Shown piece after piece: positions 37,523 through 46,972 of a DNA stretch of 64,000 nt; positions within the stretch are counted from its first letter, which is position 1; every line of letters begins with the position of its first letter. The stretch covers positions 3,410,001 through 3,474,000 of the forward strand of contig NZ_JAUSXQ010000001.1 of assembly GCF_030816115.1 (NCBI RefSeq). Direction: 5' to 3'. The position numbers were made by a program, and so were the translations under genes. The notes below the pieces were generated by a model that was given only the letters and a program-made list of their open reading frames with translations, searched no databases and was not told the origin of the DNA. This DNA is from Chryseobacterium sp. W4I1 (GTDB taxonomy: Bacteria; Bacteroidota; Bacteroidia; Flavobacteriales; Weeksellaceae).

Positions 37523-37969
37523 ATGAAAAAACTGCTTGTGTTTTCAGGAATTTCAATTATTCTGGTCAGCTGCGAAGCTAACTATGCTACCTATCCTGTA
37601 AGAACTTCTTATCCTTCGGGTTCTGGAAACAGTGTAGGAAATACTGCAATGAGTACAGAAAGAGAATATAATGAACTGATCAAGACCTATAAGCCTGAAA
37701 CAGCAGATGTTTTAACCGATCTTCTTAATGAAGACTCTCCTACCAATCCCAGAACGTCTATTTCTGTAGAAAATAAATCACCGTGCAATATGGTTCTTAC
37801 CGTAAGCGGAAACGGTTTTTTCAAAAAGATACCAATAGCATCAGGCAGAGTGGGTTATACTATGGTTCCTAAAAACCAGAATTACAAATTGTCCGGCATG
37901 CTGTGTAATTCATCGTATCAGTCTACAAAATTTATTACCACTTCTCACGCCATAAAGATCAGCAATTAA
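37523..37969 (+). CDS. small lipoprotein, paralogue family member 4
   Basis: The 148-residue protein has a signal peptide with lipobox LVSC at residue 17, so unlike its three relatives it is lipid-anchored. The C-terminal domain keeps the family pattern in shorter form (ENKSPCNMVLTVSGNGFFKK, then YKLSGMLCNSSYQSTK), with both Cys conserved. It starts 8 nt after the previous stop, so the two are coupled. The function is unknown. Confidence 0.75.
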   Translation: MKKLLVFSGISIILVSCEANYATYPVRTSYPSGSGNSVGNTAMSTEREYNELIKTYKPETADVLTDLLNEDSPTNPRTSISVENKSPCNMVLTVSGNGFFKKIPIASGRVGYTMVPKNQNYKLSGMLCNSSYQSTKFITTSHAIKISN

Positions 37970-37973
37970 CATA

Positions 37974-38003
37974 AACTCTCACTCTTTTGAATGGGAGTTT
38001 TTT
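37974..38003 (+). terminator. terminator after paralogue family member 4
   Basis: AACTCTCA (37974-37981) pairs with TGGGAGTT (37992-37999), including one G-U pair, followed by T residues. Confidence 0.8.
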
Positions 38004-38020
38004 CATGATTAAATATGAAT

Positions 38021-38053
38021 AAAAAAAAACGCTGGACAGAATCCAGCGTTTTT
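38021..38053 (-). terminator. terminator of the rplM-rpsI-rpsB operon
   Basis: A 12-bp stem with core ACGCTGGA (38025-38036 with 38042-38053) is followed on the minus strand by a run of T, placing it 24 nt beyond rpsB. Confidence 0.9.
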
Positions 38054-38076
38054 CCTATATTAAAGAAAATCTTTAA

Positions 38077-38838
38077 TTATTCAGCATCGAAATCAGCATC
38101 TGTTTCAGCAGATACTTTTTCTCCTTCTTCTTTAGATTTTTCTTTATCAGCTTTTCTTTGAGACTGACCTTCTTTGATAGAATCAGAAACAATGTTTAAG
38201 ATCATATCAATAGATTTAGAAGCATCATCGTTTCCTGGGATAACGAAGTCTACTTTTCTAGGATCAGAGTTTGTATCAACAATACCGAAAACTGGAATAC
38301 CTAATTTCTTAGCTTCAGTTACAGCGATGTGTTCTCTCATAATATCTACAACGAAGATTGCAGAAGGAAGACGAACCATGTCAGAGATAGAACCTAAGTT
38401 TTTCTCTAAGTTAGCTCTTTGTCTATCTACCTGTAATCTTTCTTTTTTAGATAAAGTTTCGAACGTACCGTCTTTTTTCATTTTGTCGATATGGTTCATT
38501 TTCTTTACCGCCTTTCTGATAGTAACGAAGTTCGTTAGCATACCTCCTGGCCATCTTTCTGTAATATAAGGCATATTAAGTTCAGAAGCGTGTTTTGCAA
38601 CTACTTCTTTCGCTTGCTTCTTAGTAGCTACGAAAAGAACTTTTTTACCTGCAGAAGTTAATTTTTCTAAAGCGCTGCACGCCTCATCTAATTTAACTGC
38701 TGTTTTATGTAAGTCTACAATGTGAATACCGTTTTTCTCCATAAAAATGTATGGAGCCATATTTGGATTCCACTTTCTAGTCATGTGACCGAAGTGTACG
38801 CCAGCCTCTAAAAGGTCTTTTACATTTGCTTTTGCCAT
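38077..38838 (-). CDS. rpsB: 30S ribosomal protein S2
   Basis: The 253-residue protein has the S2 hallmarks: LLEAGVHFGHMTRKWNPNM near the N terminus, TERWPGGMLTNFVTIRK, and VFGIVDTNSDPRKVDFVIPGNDDA. It is needed for the platform of the small subunit. The C terminus carries a Lys/Glu-rich tail typical of Bacteroidota. It is the last gene of the rplM-rpsI-rpsB operon, 182 nt after rpsI. The expected downstream partner tsf is missing here. Confidence 0.97.
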   Translation of the reverse strand: MAKANVKDLLEAGVHFGHMTRKWNPNMAPYIFMEKNGIHIVDLHKTAVKLDEACSALEKLTSAGKKVLFVATKKQAKEVVAKHASELNMPYITERWPGGMLTNFVTIRKAVKKMNHIDKMKKDGTFETLSKKERLQVDRQRANLEKNLGSISDMVRLPSAIFVVDIMREHIAVTEAKKLGIPVFGIVDTNSDPRKVDFVIPGNDDASKSIDMILNIVSDSIKEGQSQRKADKEKSKEEGEKVSAETDADFDAE

Positions 38839-39020
38839 GTTTTCTGTTTTTGTTAGTTTACTTTCCGTCTTTTAAACAATCAACAACTTCTTTAGATGGG
38901 AGAAGCGTTTGGATGCTAAACGTAACGGGCAATTTTTTGTTTTGATAAATAGATTTTAGACATAAGATAACAGACCAAAAAAATTCTGAAATCTGAGATC
39001 TTGTATCTGAAGTCTGAAAA

Positions 39021-39407
39021 TTAACGTTTTGAGAATTGGAATCTCTTTCTTGCTTTTTTCTGACCTGGCTTCTTTCTTTCCACCATTCTTGCATCTCTCG
39101 TAAGTAAACCAGCAGGTTTCAAGGCTAATCTGAATTCAGCATTGATTTCGCATAAAGCTCTTGAAATACCTAATCTGATAGCTTCTGCCTGACCTGTATT
39201 ACCACCACCGAAAACATTTACGGTAACGTCATACTGACCAACAGTCTCAGAAAGGATAAACGGCTGGTTCAATTTGTAAACCATCACGTCTGTAGAGAAA
39301 TAAGTTGCAGCATCTTTACCGTTTACTGTAATGTTTCCAGAACCTGGTCTTACATAAACTCTAGCTACAGAAGTTTTTCTTCTTCCGATTTTGTGAACTA
39401 TAGACAT
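39021..39407 (-). CDS. rpsI: 30S ribosomal protein S9
   Basis: The 128-residue protein shows the S9 pattern: [20 protein letters not shown] at the start, [20 protein letters not shown] in the middle and the highly basic C-terminal tail ending [11 protein letters not shown]. That Lys/Arg tail reaches the P-site tRNA. It lies 6 nt after rplM, as in most bacteria, so the two are co-translated. Confidence 0.97.
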   Translation of the reverse strand: MSIVHKIGRRKTSVARVYVRPGSGNITVNGKDAATYFSTDVMVYKLNQPFILSETVGQYDVTVNVFGGGNTGQAEAIRLGISRALCEINAEFRLALKPAGLLTRDARMVERKKPGQKKARKRFQFSKR

Positions 39408-39413
39408 AATTAA

Positions 39414-39869
39414 TTATTTAAATTCGTTAACATTAATTGTTTTAGGCTGTTGAGCTTCATGTTTGTGCTCAGTTCCTTCATATAAATAAAGGTTCTTCAA
39501 TAAAGCAGATCCTAACCTGTTTTTAGGTAACATACCTTTTACAGATTTCTCCAATACTTTTAAAGAATCTTTCTTTTGAAGTTCAGCCGCAGTCATAGAC
39601 TTCTGTCCACCAGGATAACCTGTATGCCAGATGTAAGTCTTATCAGCCCACTTATTTCCGGAAAGCGTAATTTTCCCAGCATTCAAAACGATTACGTTAT
39701 CACCACAATCTACGTGAGGTGTAAAGTTCGTTTTGTGCTTACCTCTCAAAATCTTTGCAACCGTAGAAGCTAGTCTTCCTAACGGCTGTCCTTCAGCGTC
39801 TACCACAACCCATTCTTTATTAGCAGTAGCTTTGTTCGCTGAAACAGTTTTGTAACTTAATGTATTCAC
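39414..39869 (-). CDS. rplM: 50S ribosomal protein L13
   Basis: The 151-residue protein has the L13 core: WVVVDAEGQPLGRLAS, ILRGKHKTNFTPHVDCGD and the family stretch VKGMLPKNRLG. It is an early assembly protein of the large subunit. It opens the rplM-rpsI-rpsB operon behind a well-formed promoter at 39916-39944. Confidence 0.97.
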   Translation of the reverse strand: MNTLSYKTVSANKATANKEWVVVDAEGQPLGRLASTVAKILRGKHKTNFTPHVDCGDNVIVLNAGKITLSGNKWADKTYIWHTGYPGGQKSMTAAELQKKDSLKVLEKSVKGMLPKNRLGSALLKNLYLYEGTEHKHEAQQPKTINVNEFK

Positions 39870-39915
39870 ACGTTTTAGTTAAAGATTAAACATAATTTTC
39901 CCCTAAAAGGGTGTG

Positions 39916-39944
39916 CAAAGGTACAAATAATTTTCGTAACCCAA
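39916..39944 (-). promoter_or_regulatory. rplM operon promoter with -33 and -7 boxes
   Basis: On the minus strand TACCTTTG (39923-39916) matches TAnnTTTG, and TTG at 39944-39942 lies 18 nt upstream. This is the expected Bacteroidota spacing and makes it the best-formed promoter in the window. It leaves a leader of about 40 nt before rplM. Confidence 0.8.
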
Positions 39945-40325
39945 AAACATATTTTATTTAATCTATTTGAGCATCTTCCTTTTCCTTTGATCAAATGAAA
40001 CACTTTTTACCTTTACAATTCATTTTCCGTTCGGTAGTTGCAGAATTTCAACTACTTATATTGTAACCCTTACGCACTTCTGATCCTTTTCAAGTTTTAA
40101 AATCTTAATAAGAACTTTAAAAAGGCTTTAACAGGCATTAACAACAATTTTACTTTTGGCACAGAACTTGTAAAATGAATCACCGATGAATGAAAAATTT
40201 TCGAAGATTCTAAAAACACAAATGATAAAGTAAAGAGTTTGTCCCTCAACTCTTTCTTTATTAACTTTACTTTAAAAATTCCCCTCAAAACTTATCAATG
40301 TGATTATTTTATATTGCGAAATATT
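39945..40325. other. intergenic region without recognised gene
   Basis: This stretch between the rplM promoter and the DUF3667 promoter is AT-rich. Neither strand shows a convincing coding frame, hairpin terminator or RNA gene. Confidence 0.5.
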
Positions 40326-40333
40326 TATATTTG
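40326..40333 (+). promoter_or_regulatory. -7 box of the DUF3667 gene
   Basis: TATATTTG matches TAnnTTTG and ends 22 nt before ATG 40356, which rules out a start further upstream. Confidence 0.6.
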
Positions 40334-40355
40334 TGCAAACTATATTACAATATCC

Positions 40356-41462
40356 ATGGGTCACGGAAAAATAAGAGAAGATAAAACATGCCTGAACTGC
40401 GGGCATCAGGTCGAAGAAAGATACTGCCCACACTGCGGACAGGAGAATATCGAAAGCCGCCACCCTTTTTATTATCTCTTCACTCACTTTTTTGAAGATT
40501 TCACCCATTATGACGGACAGTTCTGGGGAACGATGAAGAATCTTCTTTTCAAACCCGGAAAACTTACTCAGATTTACATGGAAGGGAAAAGAGCCCGGTT
40601 TGTACCTCCCGTGAAACTTTATATTTTTATCAGTTTTGTAACATTCCTTTTTATTTCATTCCAAATAACAGATCTGAATTTCGGAAAAGAGGGAGTTCAG
40701 ATCCACAAAGGAAAAGAAATCAATAATGAAATTAAGAAAGAAGTGGCTAAAAATGAAGAGGTCCGTAATGCTTTACAGTCTCCTGAAGTGGCAAAGGCAG
40801 ATTCTTTAACCGGCGGGATGCTGGCTCATGCATTAGATTCCTCCCAGATTAATAAGAAAGATGATATAGACGTTGAAAACATATTTACAAGTAAGAGCAT
40901 TACAAAATCTTTGGGATTAAAGTCTATGGAAGACTTTGATAACAGGGAGAAGAAAAATGGCCAGAAATATCAAACTTTCCGTCCCTTCCTTGCCAAGATT
41001 TTTGAACTGGAGGAAAAAGGTCATTCTCCTAATGAGATCACCAATCTGTTTATAAAGAGTTCCATCCATAACCTGCCCAAAGCACTCTTTATATATCTTC
41101 CACTATTTGCTTTCCTGCTGTGGATCTTTCACAGTAAAAGAAAATGGTGGTACTTTGATCACGGAGTATTTACACTTCACTACTTTTCCTTTTTACTATT
41201 GCTTACCCTGCTGCTTTTTGTATTGAATAAAGTATTAAGCTATTTTGATGAAAATACTTTTATCATGTTCATAAAAGGACTGCTTACCACATCTGCAGTT
41301 GTTTACGCAGGATGCTATTTTTTTATAGCTCATTATAAAACATACAGAACCCACCCTGCCCTGACGATACTAGTAGGTGCCCTTCTGTTTTTTATCAACA
41401 CCATTATTTTCACTTTCTTACTGATGGGTCTGGGAATCGTTAGTTTCTTATTAATGCACTAA
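40356..41462 (+). CDS. DUF3667 membrane protein with zinc ribbon
   Basis: The frame is open upstream to 40239, but the -7 box at 40326 lies inside that extension, so I start at ATG 40356 (368 residues, MGHGKIREDK). The N terminus has a four-Cys zinc ribbon (CLNCGHQ...RYCPHCGQEN), then the DUF3667 core FEDFTHYDGQFWGTMKNLL and PGKLTQIYMEGKRARFVPPV. One membrane segment follows, then a charged loop of ~130 residues, then about four C-terminal membrane segments. The family is common in Bacteroidota, with no assigned function. It converges with the next gene, overlapping it by 4 nt. Confidence 0.88.
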   Translation: MGHGKIREDKTCLNCGHQVEERYCPHCGQENIESRHPFYYLFTHFFEDFTHYDGQFWGTMKNLLFKPGKLTQIYMEGKRARFVPPVKLYIFISFVTFLFISFQITDLNFGKEGVQIHKGKEINNEIKKEVAKNEEVRNALQSPEVAKADSLTGGMLAHALDSSQINKKDDIDVENIFTSKSITKSLGLKSMEDFDNREKKNGQKYQTFRPFLAKIFELEEKGHSPNEITNLFIKSSIHNLPKALFIYLPLFAFLLWIFHSKRKWWYFDHGVFTLHYFSFLLLLTLLLFVLNKVLSYFDENTFIMFIKGLLTTSAVVYAGCYFFIAHYKTYRTHPALTILVGALLFFINTIIFTFLLMGLGIVSFLLMH

Positions 41463-41791
41463 CGGCGGAGAGACTTATTGGCTCTGAAACTGGCAATTAA
41501 ATAATATGCCACAAAAACTGTAGAAAATTTCAGGATAGACGGAATAGCAAGCTGGAGGCTAAATAATAAAGTTCCTATCAGAACCAGAACCCCCATTGCC
41601 GCAAATGACAGCCCCATTTTCTTAGGCAGGGAAAAATCCGGTGTATCCAGATAATAAGCCAATCCCCAGGCGCAGCCGAAAGCCACAGCATAGTACAGGT
41701 CTAATCCTATATTCTGTGTGCTTAAAAAGAAATAATTAATCAGGAAACTGACTACTGTTCCTAAGGCGAAATATATCAGAGCTTTTTGCAT
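41459..41791 (-). CDS. small four-helix membrane protein
   Basis: Starting at ATG 41791 (110 residues), which is 18 nt after a minus-strand -7 box, the product is almost wholly hydrophobic with about four membrane segments (ALIYFALGTVVSFLINYFF, LYYAVAFGCAWGLAYYL, GLSFAAMGVLVLIGTLLF and STVFVAYYLIASF). It ends with a basic tail. No family is recognised. Function is unknown; it is placed in the inner membrane by sequence alone. Confidence 0.75.
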   Translation of the reverse strand: MQKALIYFALGTVVSFLINYFFLSTQNIGLDLYYAVAFGCAWGLAYYLDTPDFSLPKKMGLSFAAMGVLVLIGTLLFSLQLAIPSILKFSTVFVAYYLIASFRANKSLRR

Positions 41792-41809
41792 ATTTATAAA
41801 AATAGACTG

Positions 41810-41817
41810 CAAAAATA
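41810..41817 (-). promoter_or_regulatory. -7 box of the small membrane protein gene
   Basis: On the minus strand this reads TATTTTTG, a TAnnTTTG match. It decides the start at 41791 over the TTG at 41812. Confidence 0.5.
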
Positions 41818-41941
41818 GAGAATTTACTTATCTTTTTTAAACGAATGATTGTTAAGATGGGGAAAAGTCAAACATAAGCAAACACATAATCAGCTAATAA
41901 TCAAATTTATAACCAAAATCAAACGGTTCTTATTTTATTAT

Positions 41942-41949
41942 TATATTTG
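41942..41949 (+). promoter_or_regulatory. -7 box of the fused mutase gene
   Basis: TATATTTG matches TAnnTTTG and ends 27 nt before ATG 41977; a possible TTG start at 41947 falls inside the box and is rejected. Confidence 0.6.
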
Positions 41950-41976
41950 AAAATTCAGAAATTTTCTAGATTTTTT

Positions 41977-44900
41977 ATGGAAACCCAAAAATATACTCCA
42001 ACCAATAAAGTGAGAATCGTAACTGCGGCGTCATTATTTGACGGCCACGATGCTGCGATCAATATCATGCGACGCGTGATCCAGGGAACAGGATGTGAAG
42101 TCATCCACCTTGGCCACGACAAATCTGCTGAGGAAGTTGTGAATACAGCGATCCAGGAAGATGCCAATGCAATTGCATTAACGTCATACCAGGGCGGTCA
42201 CAACGAATATTTCAAATATATTTATGACCTTTTAAGAGAAAAAAATTCACCACAGATCAAAATTTTCGGTGGTGGCGGTGGTGTAATCCTGCCTGAAGAA
42301 ATTGAAGATATCATGTCTTATGGAATCGACAGGATTTATTCTCCGGATGACGGCCGTGAACTTGGTCTACAGGGAATGATTGATGATCTGGTTAAAAGAT
42401 CTGATTTCGCAACCGGAAAAGATATTACAGCTGATGATTTAGATTCAATTAATTTTGAAAACTCTACCAGCATTGCTAAAATTATTTCAGCAGTAGAAAA
42501 CTTTTCAGAGGAAAAACCTGAACTGGTAAAAGCAATTGACGAAAAATCAAAAGATTTAAATATTCCGATCATCGGGATCACAGGTACAGGAGGAGCCGGA
42601 AAATCTTCTTTAACAGATGAACTGGTAAGACGTTTCATCCGCTCAAATCCTGATAAAAAAATTGCCATTATCTCTATCGACCCTTCTAAAAAGAAGACCG
42701 GAGGTGCGTTGTTAGGAGACAGGATCCGTATGAATGCGATCAATGATCCAAGAGTTTATATGCGTTCTATGGCAACAAGAGAAAATAACGTTTCAGTTTC
42801 GCCTTTCATCCATTCAGCTTTGAATGTACTGAAACTGGCTCATCCGGATGTTATTATTCTGGAAACCTCAGGGATTGGACAGTCCGGTTCGGAAGTTTCA
42901 GATTTTGCTGATGTTTCAATGTACGTGATGACTCCGGAATATGGAGCTTCCACACAGCTTGAAAAAATCGACATGCTGGATTACGCAGATCTTGTTGCTT
43001 TAAACAAATCTGACAAACGTGGAGCTCTTGATGCGCTTCAGGCAGTAAGAAAGCAATTCCAGAGAAACCATTTGCTTTGGGAACAGCCGTTGGATGAAAT
43101 GCCTGTTTATGCTACAAAAGCATCTCAGTTCAACGATCACGGAACTACGGAACTTTACAACAGATTAGTTGCAAAAGTAAACGATAAGTTCTCAGATTTA
43201 AATTTACAAGGATTTGTTGAGCAGGAAATTACCGATGAAGTAACAATCATTCCTCCGAAAAGGGTCCGTTATCTTTCTGAAATTGTAGAAAATAACAAGC
43301 AGTATGATGCAACAGTAGAAAAGCAGGCCGAGCTTGCCAGAAAAATGTATCATATAGAAGGGGTAAAAAGTTTCTTATCCAATGAAACATTAGACACCGA
43401 ATATCAAAAAGCTGAAAAAGACCTTCAGCAGGAAAATATTGATTTCCTGAAAACATGGGATGATACAAAAAAAGCGTTCCATGAAGAATTCTATTCTTAT
43501 TTTGTACGTGGAAAAGAGATTAAGGTGGAAACCTCAACAGAATCTTTATCACACTTAAGGATTCCAAAAATTGCTTTACCAAAATACACTGACTGGGGTG
43601 ACCTGATCAAATGGAAGGGCCAGGAAAATCTTCCGGGAGGATTCCCTTATACAGCAGGGATTTATCCGTTCAAAAGAACCGGTGAAGATCCTACAAGAAT
43701 GTTTGCGGGAGAAGGAGGTCCGGAAAGAACGAACAGAAGATTCCATTATGTTTCTGCAGAAATGGATGCAAAACGTCTGTCTACCGCCTTTGACTCTGTA
43801 ACGCTTTACGGTCAGGATCCAGCATTACCACCGGATATTTACGGTAAGATCGGAAATGCCGGAGTTTCTATCGCGACACTGGATGATGCTAAAAAACTGT
43901 ATTCAGGATTTGATCTGGTTAATGCAATGACTTCAGTTTCCATGACGATCAACGGTCCGGCTCCCATGCTTTTAGCGTTCTTTATGAATGCGGCCATCGA
44001 TCAGAATGTTGAAAAATATATTGCTGAACATAAGCTTGAATCTAAAGTTGAAGCTGTTTTAAAAGCCAAATTTGACGACAGAGGCTTGGAAAGACCTAAA
44101 TATAATGGGGAGCTTCCTCCTTCCAATAATGGTTTAGGTTTAAAACTATTGGGAATTACAGGAGATGAAGTGATTCCTGCTGATGCGTATGCAGAAATCA
44201 AGGCAAAAACGATTGCTACAGTTCGTGGAACGGTTCAGGCCGATATTTTAAAAGAAGATCAGGCTCAGAATACCTGTATTTTTTCTACTGAATTTGCCCT
44301 AAGATTAATGGGTGACGTTCAGGAGTTTTTTATTACAGAAAAAGTAAGAAACTTCTACTCTGTTTCTATTTCAGGTTATCATATCGCTGAAGCGGGTGCG
44401 AATCCGGTTTCCCAACTGGCATTTACACTTGCAAATGGTTTCACTTATGTGGAATATTATTTGTCTAGAGGAATGGATATTAATGATTTTGCTCCCAACT
44501 TATCTTTCTTCTTCTCCAACGGTATCGATCCTGAATATTCAGTAATCGGACGTGTAGCAAGAAGAATCTGGGCAAAAGCTATGAAGCTGAAATACGGGGC
44601 AGACGAAAGAAGCCAGATGCTGAAATACCACATCCAGACTTCAGGACGCTCTCTTCACGCTCAGGAAATTGATTTCAATGATATCAGAACGACGCTGCAG
44701 GCTCTTTATGCAATTTATGACAACTGTAATTCTCTTCACACAAACGCATATGACGAGGCGATTACGACTCCAACTGAGCAATCGGTAAGAAGAGCAATGG
44801 CCATCCAATTGATTATCAATAAGGAATTAGGTTTAGCTAAAAACGAAAATCCATTACAGGGGTCATTCATTATTGAAGAACTGACAGACCTTGTAGAGGA

Positions 44901-45324
44901 AGCTGTGTATACAGAATTCGACAGAATTACAGAGAGAGGCGGTGTTCTTGGTGCTATGGAAACCATGTATCAGCGTTCTAAGATCCAGGAAGAATCTATG
45001 CATTACGAATGGCTGAAACATACAGGAGAATATCCGATCATTGGAGTGAATACTTTCCTTGGAAAAGATGGTTCACCAACGGTTCGTCCGGGCGAAGTGA
45101 TCCGTTCTACTGAAGAGGAAAAGCAGGTTCAGATTGAAACGCTTCATAATTTCCAAAAATCAAATGAGGATAAATCTGAGGAAGCCCTTAAAAAGTTACA
45201 ATATGCAGCTATTAACCAGCAGAACTTATTTGCTGTGATGATGGATGCCGTGAAATACTGTTCTCTTGGACAGATCACCAACGCTTTATTTGAAGTGGGT
45301 GGTAAGTACAGAAGAAATATGTAG
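41977..45324 (+). CDS. icmF: fused isobutyryl-CoA mutase (IcmF-type methylmalonyl-CoA mutase family)
   Basis: The 1115-residue protein joins three parts. The first is an N-terminal B12-binding domain ([15 protein letters not shown], with the cobalt-ligand His, and [11 protein letters not shown]). The second is a MeaB-like G-protein chaperone ([18 protein letters not shown] as P-loop and LNKSD as guanine motif). The third is the large mutase barrel ([19 protein letters not shown] and [13 protein letters not shown]). This order is diagnostic of IcmF, which interconverts isobutyryl-CoA and butyryl-CoA (or pivalyl/isovaleryl-CoA) by a radical B12 mechanism. The [10 protein letters not shown] motif argues for IcmF over classical methylmalonyl-CoA mutase. 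A -7 box and a terminator make it a single-gene unit. Confidence 0.92.
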   Translation: METQKYTPTNKVRIVTAASLFDGHDAAINIMRRVIQGTGCEVIHLGHDKSAEEVVNTAIQEDANAIALTSYQGGHNEYFKYIYDLLREKNSPQIKIFGGGGGVILPEEIEDIMSYGIDRIYSPDDGRELGLQGMIDDLVKRSDFATGKDITADDLDSINFENSTSIAKIISAVENFSEEKPELVKAIDEKSKDLNIPIIGITGTGGAGKSSLTDELVRRFIRSNPDKKIAIISIDPSKKKTGGALLGDRIRMNAINDPRVYMRSMATRENNVSVSPFIHSALNVLKLAHPDVIILETSGIGQSGSEVSDFADVSMYVMTPEYGASTQLEKIDMLDYADLVALNKSDKRGALDALQAVRKQFQRNHLLWEQPLDEMPVYATKASQFNDHGTTELYNRLVAKVNDKFSDLNLQGFVEQEITDEVTIIPPKRVRYLSEIVENNKQYDATVEKQAELARKMYHIEGVKSFLSNETLDTEYQKAEKDLQQENIDFLKTWDDTKKAFHEEFYSYFVRGKEIKVETSTESLSHLRIPKIALPKYTDWGDLIKWKGQENLPGGFPYTAGIYPFKRTGEDPTRMFAGEGGPERTNRRFHYVSAEMDAKRLSTAFDSVTLYGQDPALPPDIYGKIGNAGVSIATLDDAKKLYSGFDLVNAMTSVSMTINGPAPMLLAFFMNAAIDQNVEKYIAEHKLESKVEAVLKAKFDDRGLERPKYNGELPPSNNGLGLKLLGITGDEVIPADAYAEIKAKTIATVRGTVQADILKEDQAQNTCIFSTEFALRLMGDVQEFFITEKVRNFYSVSISGYHIAEAGANPVSQLAFTLANGFTYVEYYLSRGMDINDFAPNLSFFFSNGIDPEYSVIGRVARRIWAKAMKLKYGADERSQMLKYHIQTSGRSLHAQEIDFNDIRTTLQALYAIYDNCNSLHTNAYDEAITTPTEQSVRRAMAIQLIINKELGLAKNENPLQGSFIIEELTDLVEEAVYTEFDRITERGGVLGAMETMYQRSKIQEESMHYEWLKHTGEYPIIGVNTFLGKDGSPTVRPGEVIRSTEEEKQVQIETLHNFQKSNEDKSEEALKKLQYAAINQQNLFAVMMDAVKYCSLGQITNALFEVGGKYRRNM

Positions 45325-45382
45325 TCCTGTCGAACAGACATTTTAAATAATACTGAATGCTATTTCAGTTATATTATAATTT

Positions 45383-45413
45383 AAACCTCAAGGAATTTTC
45401 TTTGAGGTTTTTT
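45383..45413 (+). terminator. terminator of the fused mutase gene
   Basis: AAACCTCAA (45383-45391) pairs with TTGAGGTTT (45402-45410), inner bases extend the stem, and a T tract follows. Confidence 0.88.
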
Positions 45414-45444
45414 GTATTTTTACACAATAGCAATATTTTAACTA

Positions 45445-46215
45445 ATGAAATACATTTTGTTCCTGATAGGAATTATTTTCAGTGGATTCTTCAACGCTCA
45501 GGAAGCCAATAATAACCTTCAGGGTTATTTTATGACTAATTCTAAAGAAACGTTATACCCATATTTTGCCTTTGATGGCAACGGAAAGGTTGATATTGCA
45601 GGATATGGAAAAGGAGATTACTTTGTAAAAAATGATTCTGTAGTCCTTTTTCCGGATAAGGATATTTTTATTTTTAAGATTTCTAAAAACCGTTTGTCCG
45701 GAAATTCATCCTGGGTAAAAAACACCAAATGGGATCTGAAGAAAGACAGCATCGCTGAAAATAACAGAAAAGATGACGCTCTGGCTAAGAAAAACGCACA
45801 GCTTCTTTACGAATATTACCGTAAAACAAGAACAAAAACCAATGATCTTGAGAAATTATTTGATGAAAATGCAATGGTAAATTATACAAAAACCATTGAT
45901 GATTTGTGTACCAGAGGACTTGCAAAGGCATGTATGGAAAAATTTGGATTAATGGTTATGAATGATATTGGAGGAATGGAAGCTGTTTTAAAAAACAAAC
46001 TGAAAAAGCCTAAACAGAATCCTGAAATTATCAAGCTAGGACAAAAAATCATCAGCATGGGTGAGGTTGAAGGTCATACGGTTTTAGGAAGCTATTATTA
46101 TAGTCTGGGTGACAAAACCAAAGCCAAGAAAGAATGGCAAACAGCAACTGATAAAGGAAGCACCAAAGCCGGATTAGCACAATTTGAAGCAGAAATGAAT
46201 GATGCAGCAAAATAA
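45445..46215 (+). CDS. secreted hypothetical protein with TPR-like C-terminus
   Basis: The 256-residue protein has a signal peptide ending FFNAQ. The N-terminal half is a small beta domain (YPYFAFDGNGKVDIAGYG, DYFVKNDSVVLFPDK). The C-terminal ~60 residues (GEVEGHTVLGSYYYSLGDKT, then AKKEWQTATDKGSTKA) look like a Sel1/TPR helical hairpin. It is probably periplasmic. The function is unknown. It overlaps or closely abuts the next gene, with which it may be translationally coupled. Confidence 0.75.
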   Translation: MKYILFLIGIIFSGFFNAQEANNNLQGYFMTNSKETLYPYFAFDGNGKVDIAGYGKGDYFVKNDSVVLFPDKDIFIFKISKNRLSGNSSWVKNTKWDLKKDSIAENNRKDDALAKKNAQLLYEYYRKTRTKTNDLEKLFDENAMVNYTKTIDDLCTRGLAKACMEKFGLMVMNDIGGMEAVLKNKLKKPKQNPEIIKLGQKIISMGEVEGHTVLGSYYYSLGDKTKAKKEWQTATDKGSTKAGLAQFEAEMNDAAK

Positions 46216-46216
46216 A

Positions 46217-46942
46217 ATGCAGAATGAATTAATGAAACCCAAAGCCGTATTCAACTGGAGCAGCGGAAAAGATTCTGCGCTTGCCCTTTACAAAGTTCTG
46301 CAGGAAGACCAGTACGAAGTTACTACCCTGCTTACAAGCATTAATAAAGAATTTCAGAGAATTTCTATGCATGGTGTTCATGTGTCGCTTCTGGAAAAGC
46401 AGGCTAAATGTCTGGGTTTTCCTTTGATTAAAATGGAGCTTCCAAAAGAACCGTCTATGGAAGAGTACCGTGATCTCATGAATAAAACGATGGCTGAAAT
46501 TCAGGCTATGGGAATTACCCAATCGATCTTTGGAGATATCTTCCTGGAAGATCTCCGGAAATACCGTGAAGACCAGCTGAAAACCATCGGAATGAAAGCT
46601 GTTTTCCCGCTTTGGAAAAAGAACACGACAGACCTTATCCATGAGTTTCTGGACCTTGGCTTTAAAACGATTGTTACGTGCGTCAACGAAACTTACCTGG
46701 ATAAAAGCTTTGCAGGAAGGATCATCGATAAAGATTTTATTCGCGATCTGCCGAAAGATATTGATCCATGCGGCGAAAATGGAGAATTTCACACTTTTAC
46801 TTTCGACGGACCTATTTTTAAAGAGCCTGTTTTTTTTGAAGTCGGGGAAACGGTAAAGAAAACATATCCCAAACCTAAAGCCAGCCCTGAAGATGAAGAC
46901 GGATCATATATTTTCTGGTTCTGTGATCTGATCCTTAAATAA
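46217..46942 (+). CDS. Dph6-like ATP-pyrophosphatase (diphthine--ammonia ligase family)
   Basis: The N-terminal PP-loop motif FNWSSGKDSALALYKVL, the VNETYLDKSFAGRIIDKDF segment and DPCGENGEFHTFTFDGPIF are signatures of the DUF71/Dph6 family of ATP-pyrophosphatases, which amidate a carboxylate. Bacteria lack diphthamide, so the substrate here is unknown. The first ATG after the previous stop is 46217 (241 residues); ATG 46199 (overlapping the previous gene) and ATG 46232 (MKPKAVFNW) are also possible. Length is near the family's usual 220-240 residues. Confidence 0.85.
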   Translation: MQNELMKPKAVFNWSSGKDSALALYKVLQEDQYEVTTLLTSINKEFQRISMHGVHVSLLEKQAKCLGFPLIKMELPKEPSMEEYRDLMNKTMAEIQAMGITQSIFGDIFLEDLRKYREDQLKTIGMKAVFPLWKKNTTDLIHEFLDLGFKTIVTCVNETYLDKSFAGRIIDKDFIRDLPKDIDPCGENGEFHTFTFDGPIFKEPVFFEVGETVKKTYPKPKASPEDEDGSYIFWFCDLILK

Positions 46943-46972
46943 ACCCAGCTTAAAACAAGGAAGTTATGGGTA

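Noticed and set aside
38970..39020. Repeats of the TCTGAAATCTGAG kind between rpsB and rpsI
   Set aside because: These are short imperfect repeats without regular spacing. I found no hairpin or ribosomal-protein leader structure that I could support.
46229..46792. Long open frame (187 codons) on the minus strand
   Set aside because: It is antisense to the Dph6-like gene, whose motifs are clear, and its translation shows no domain.
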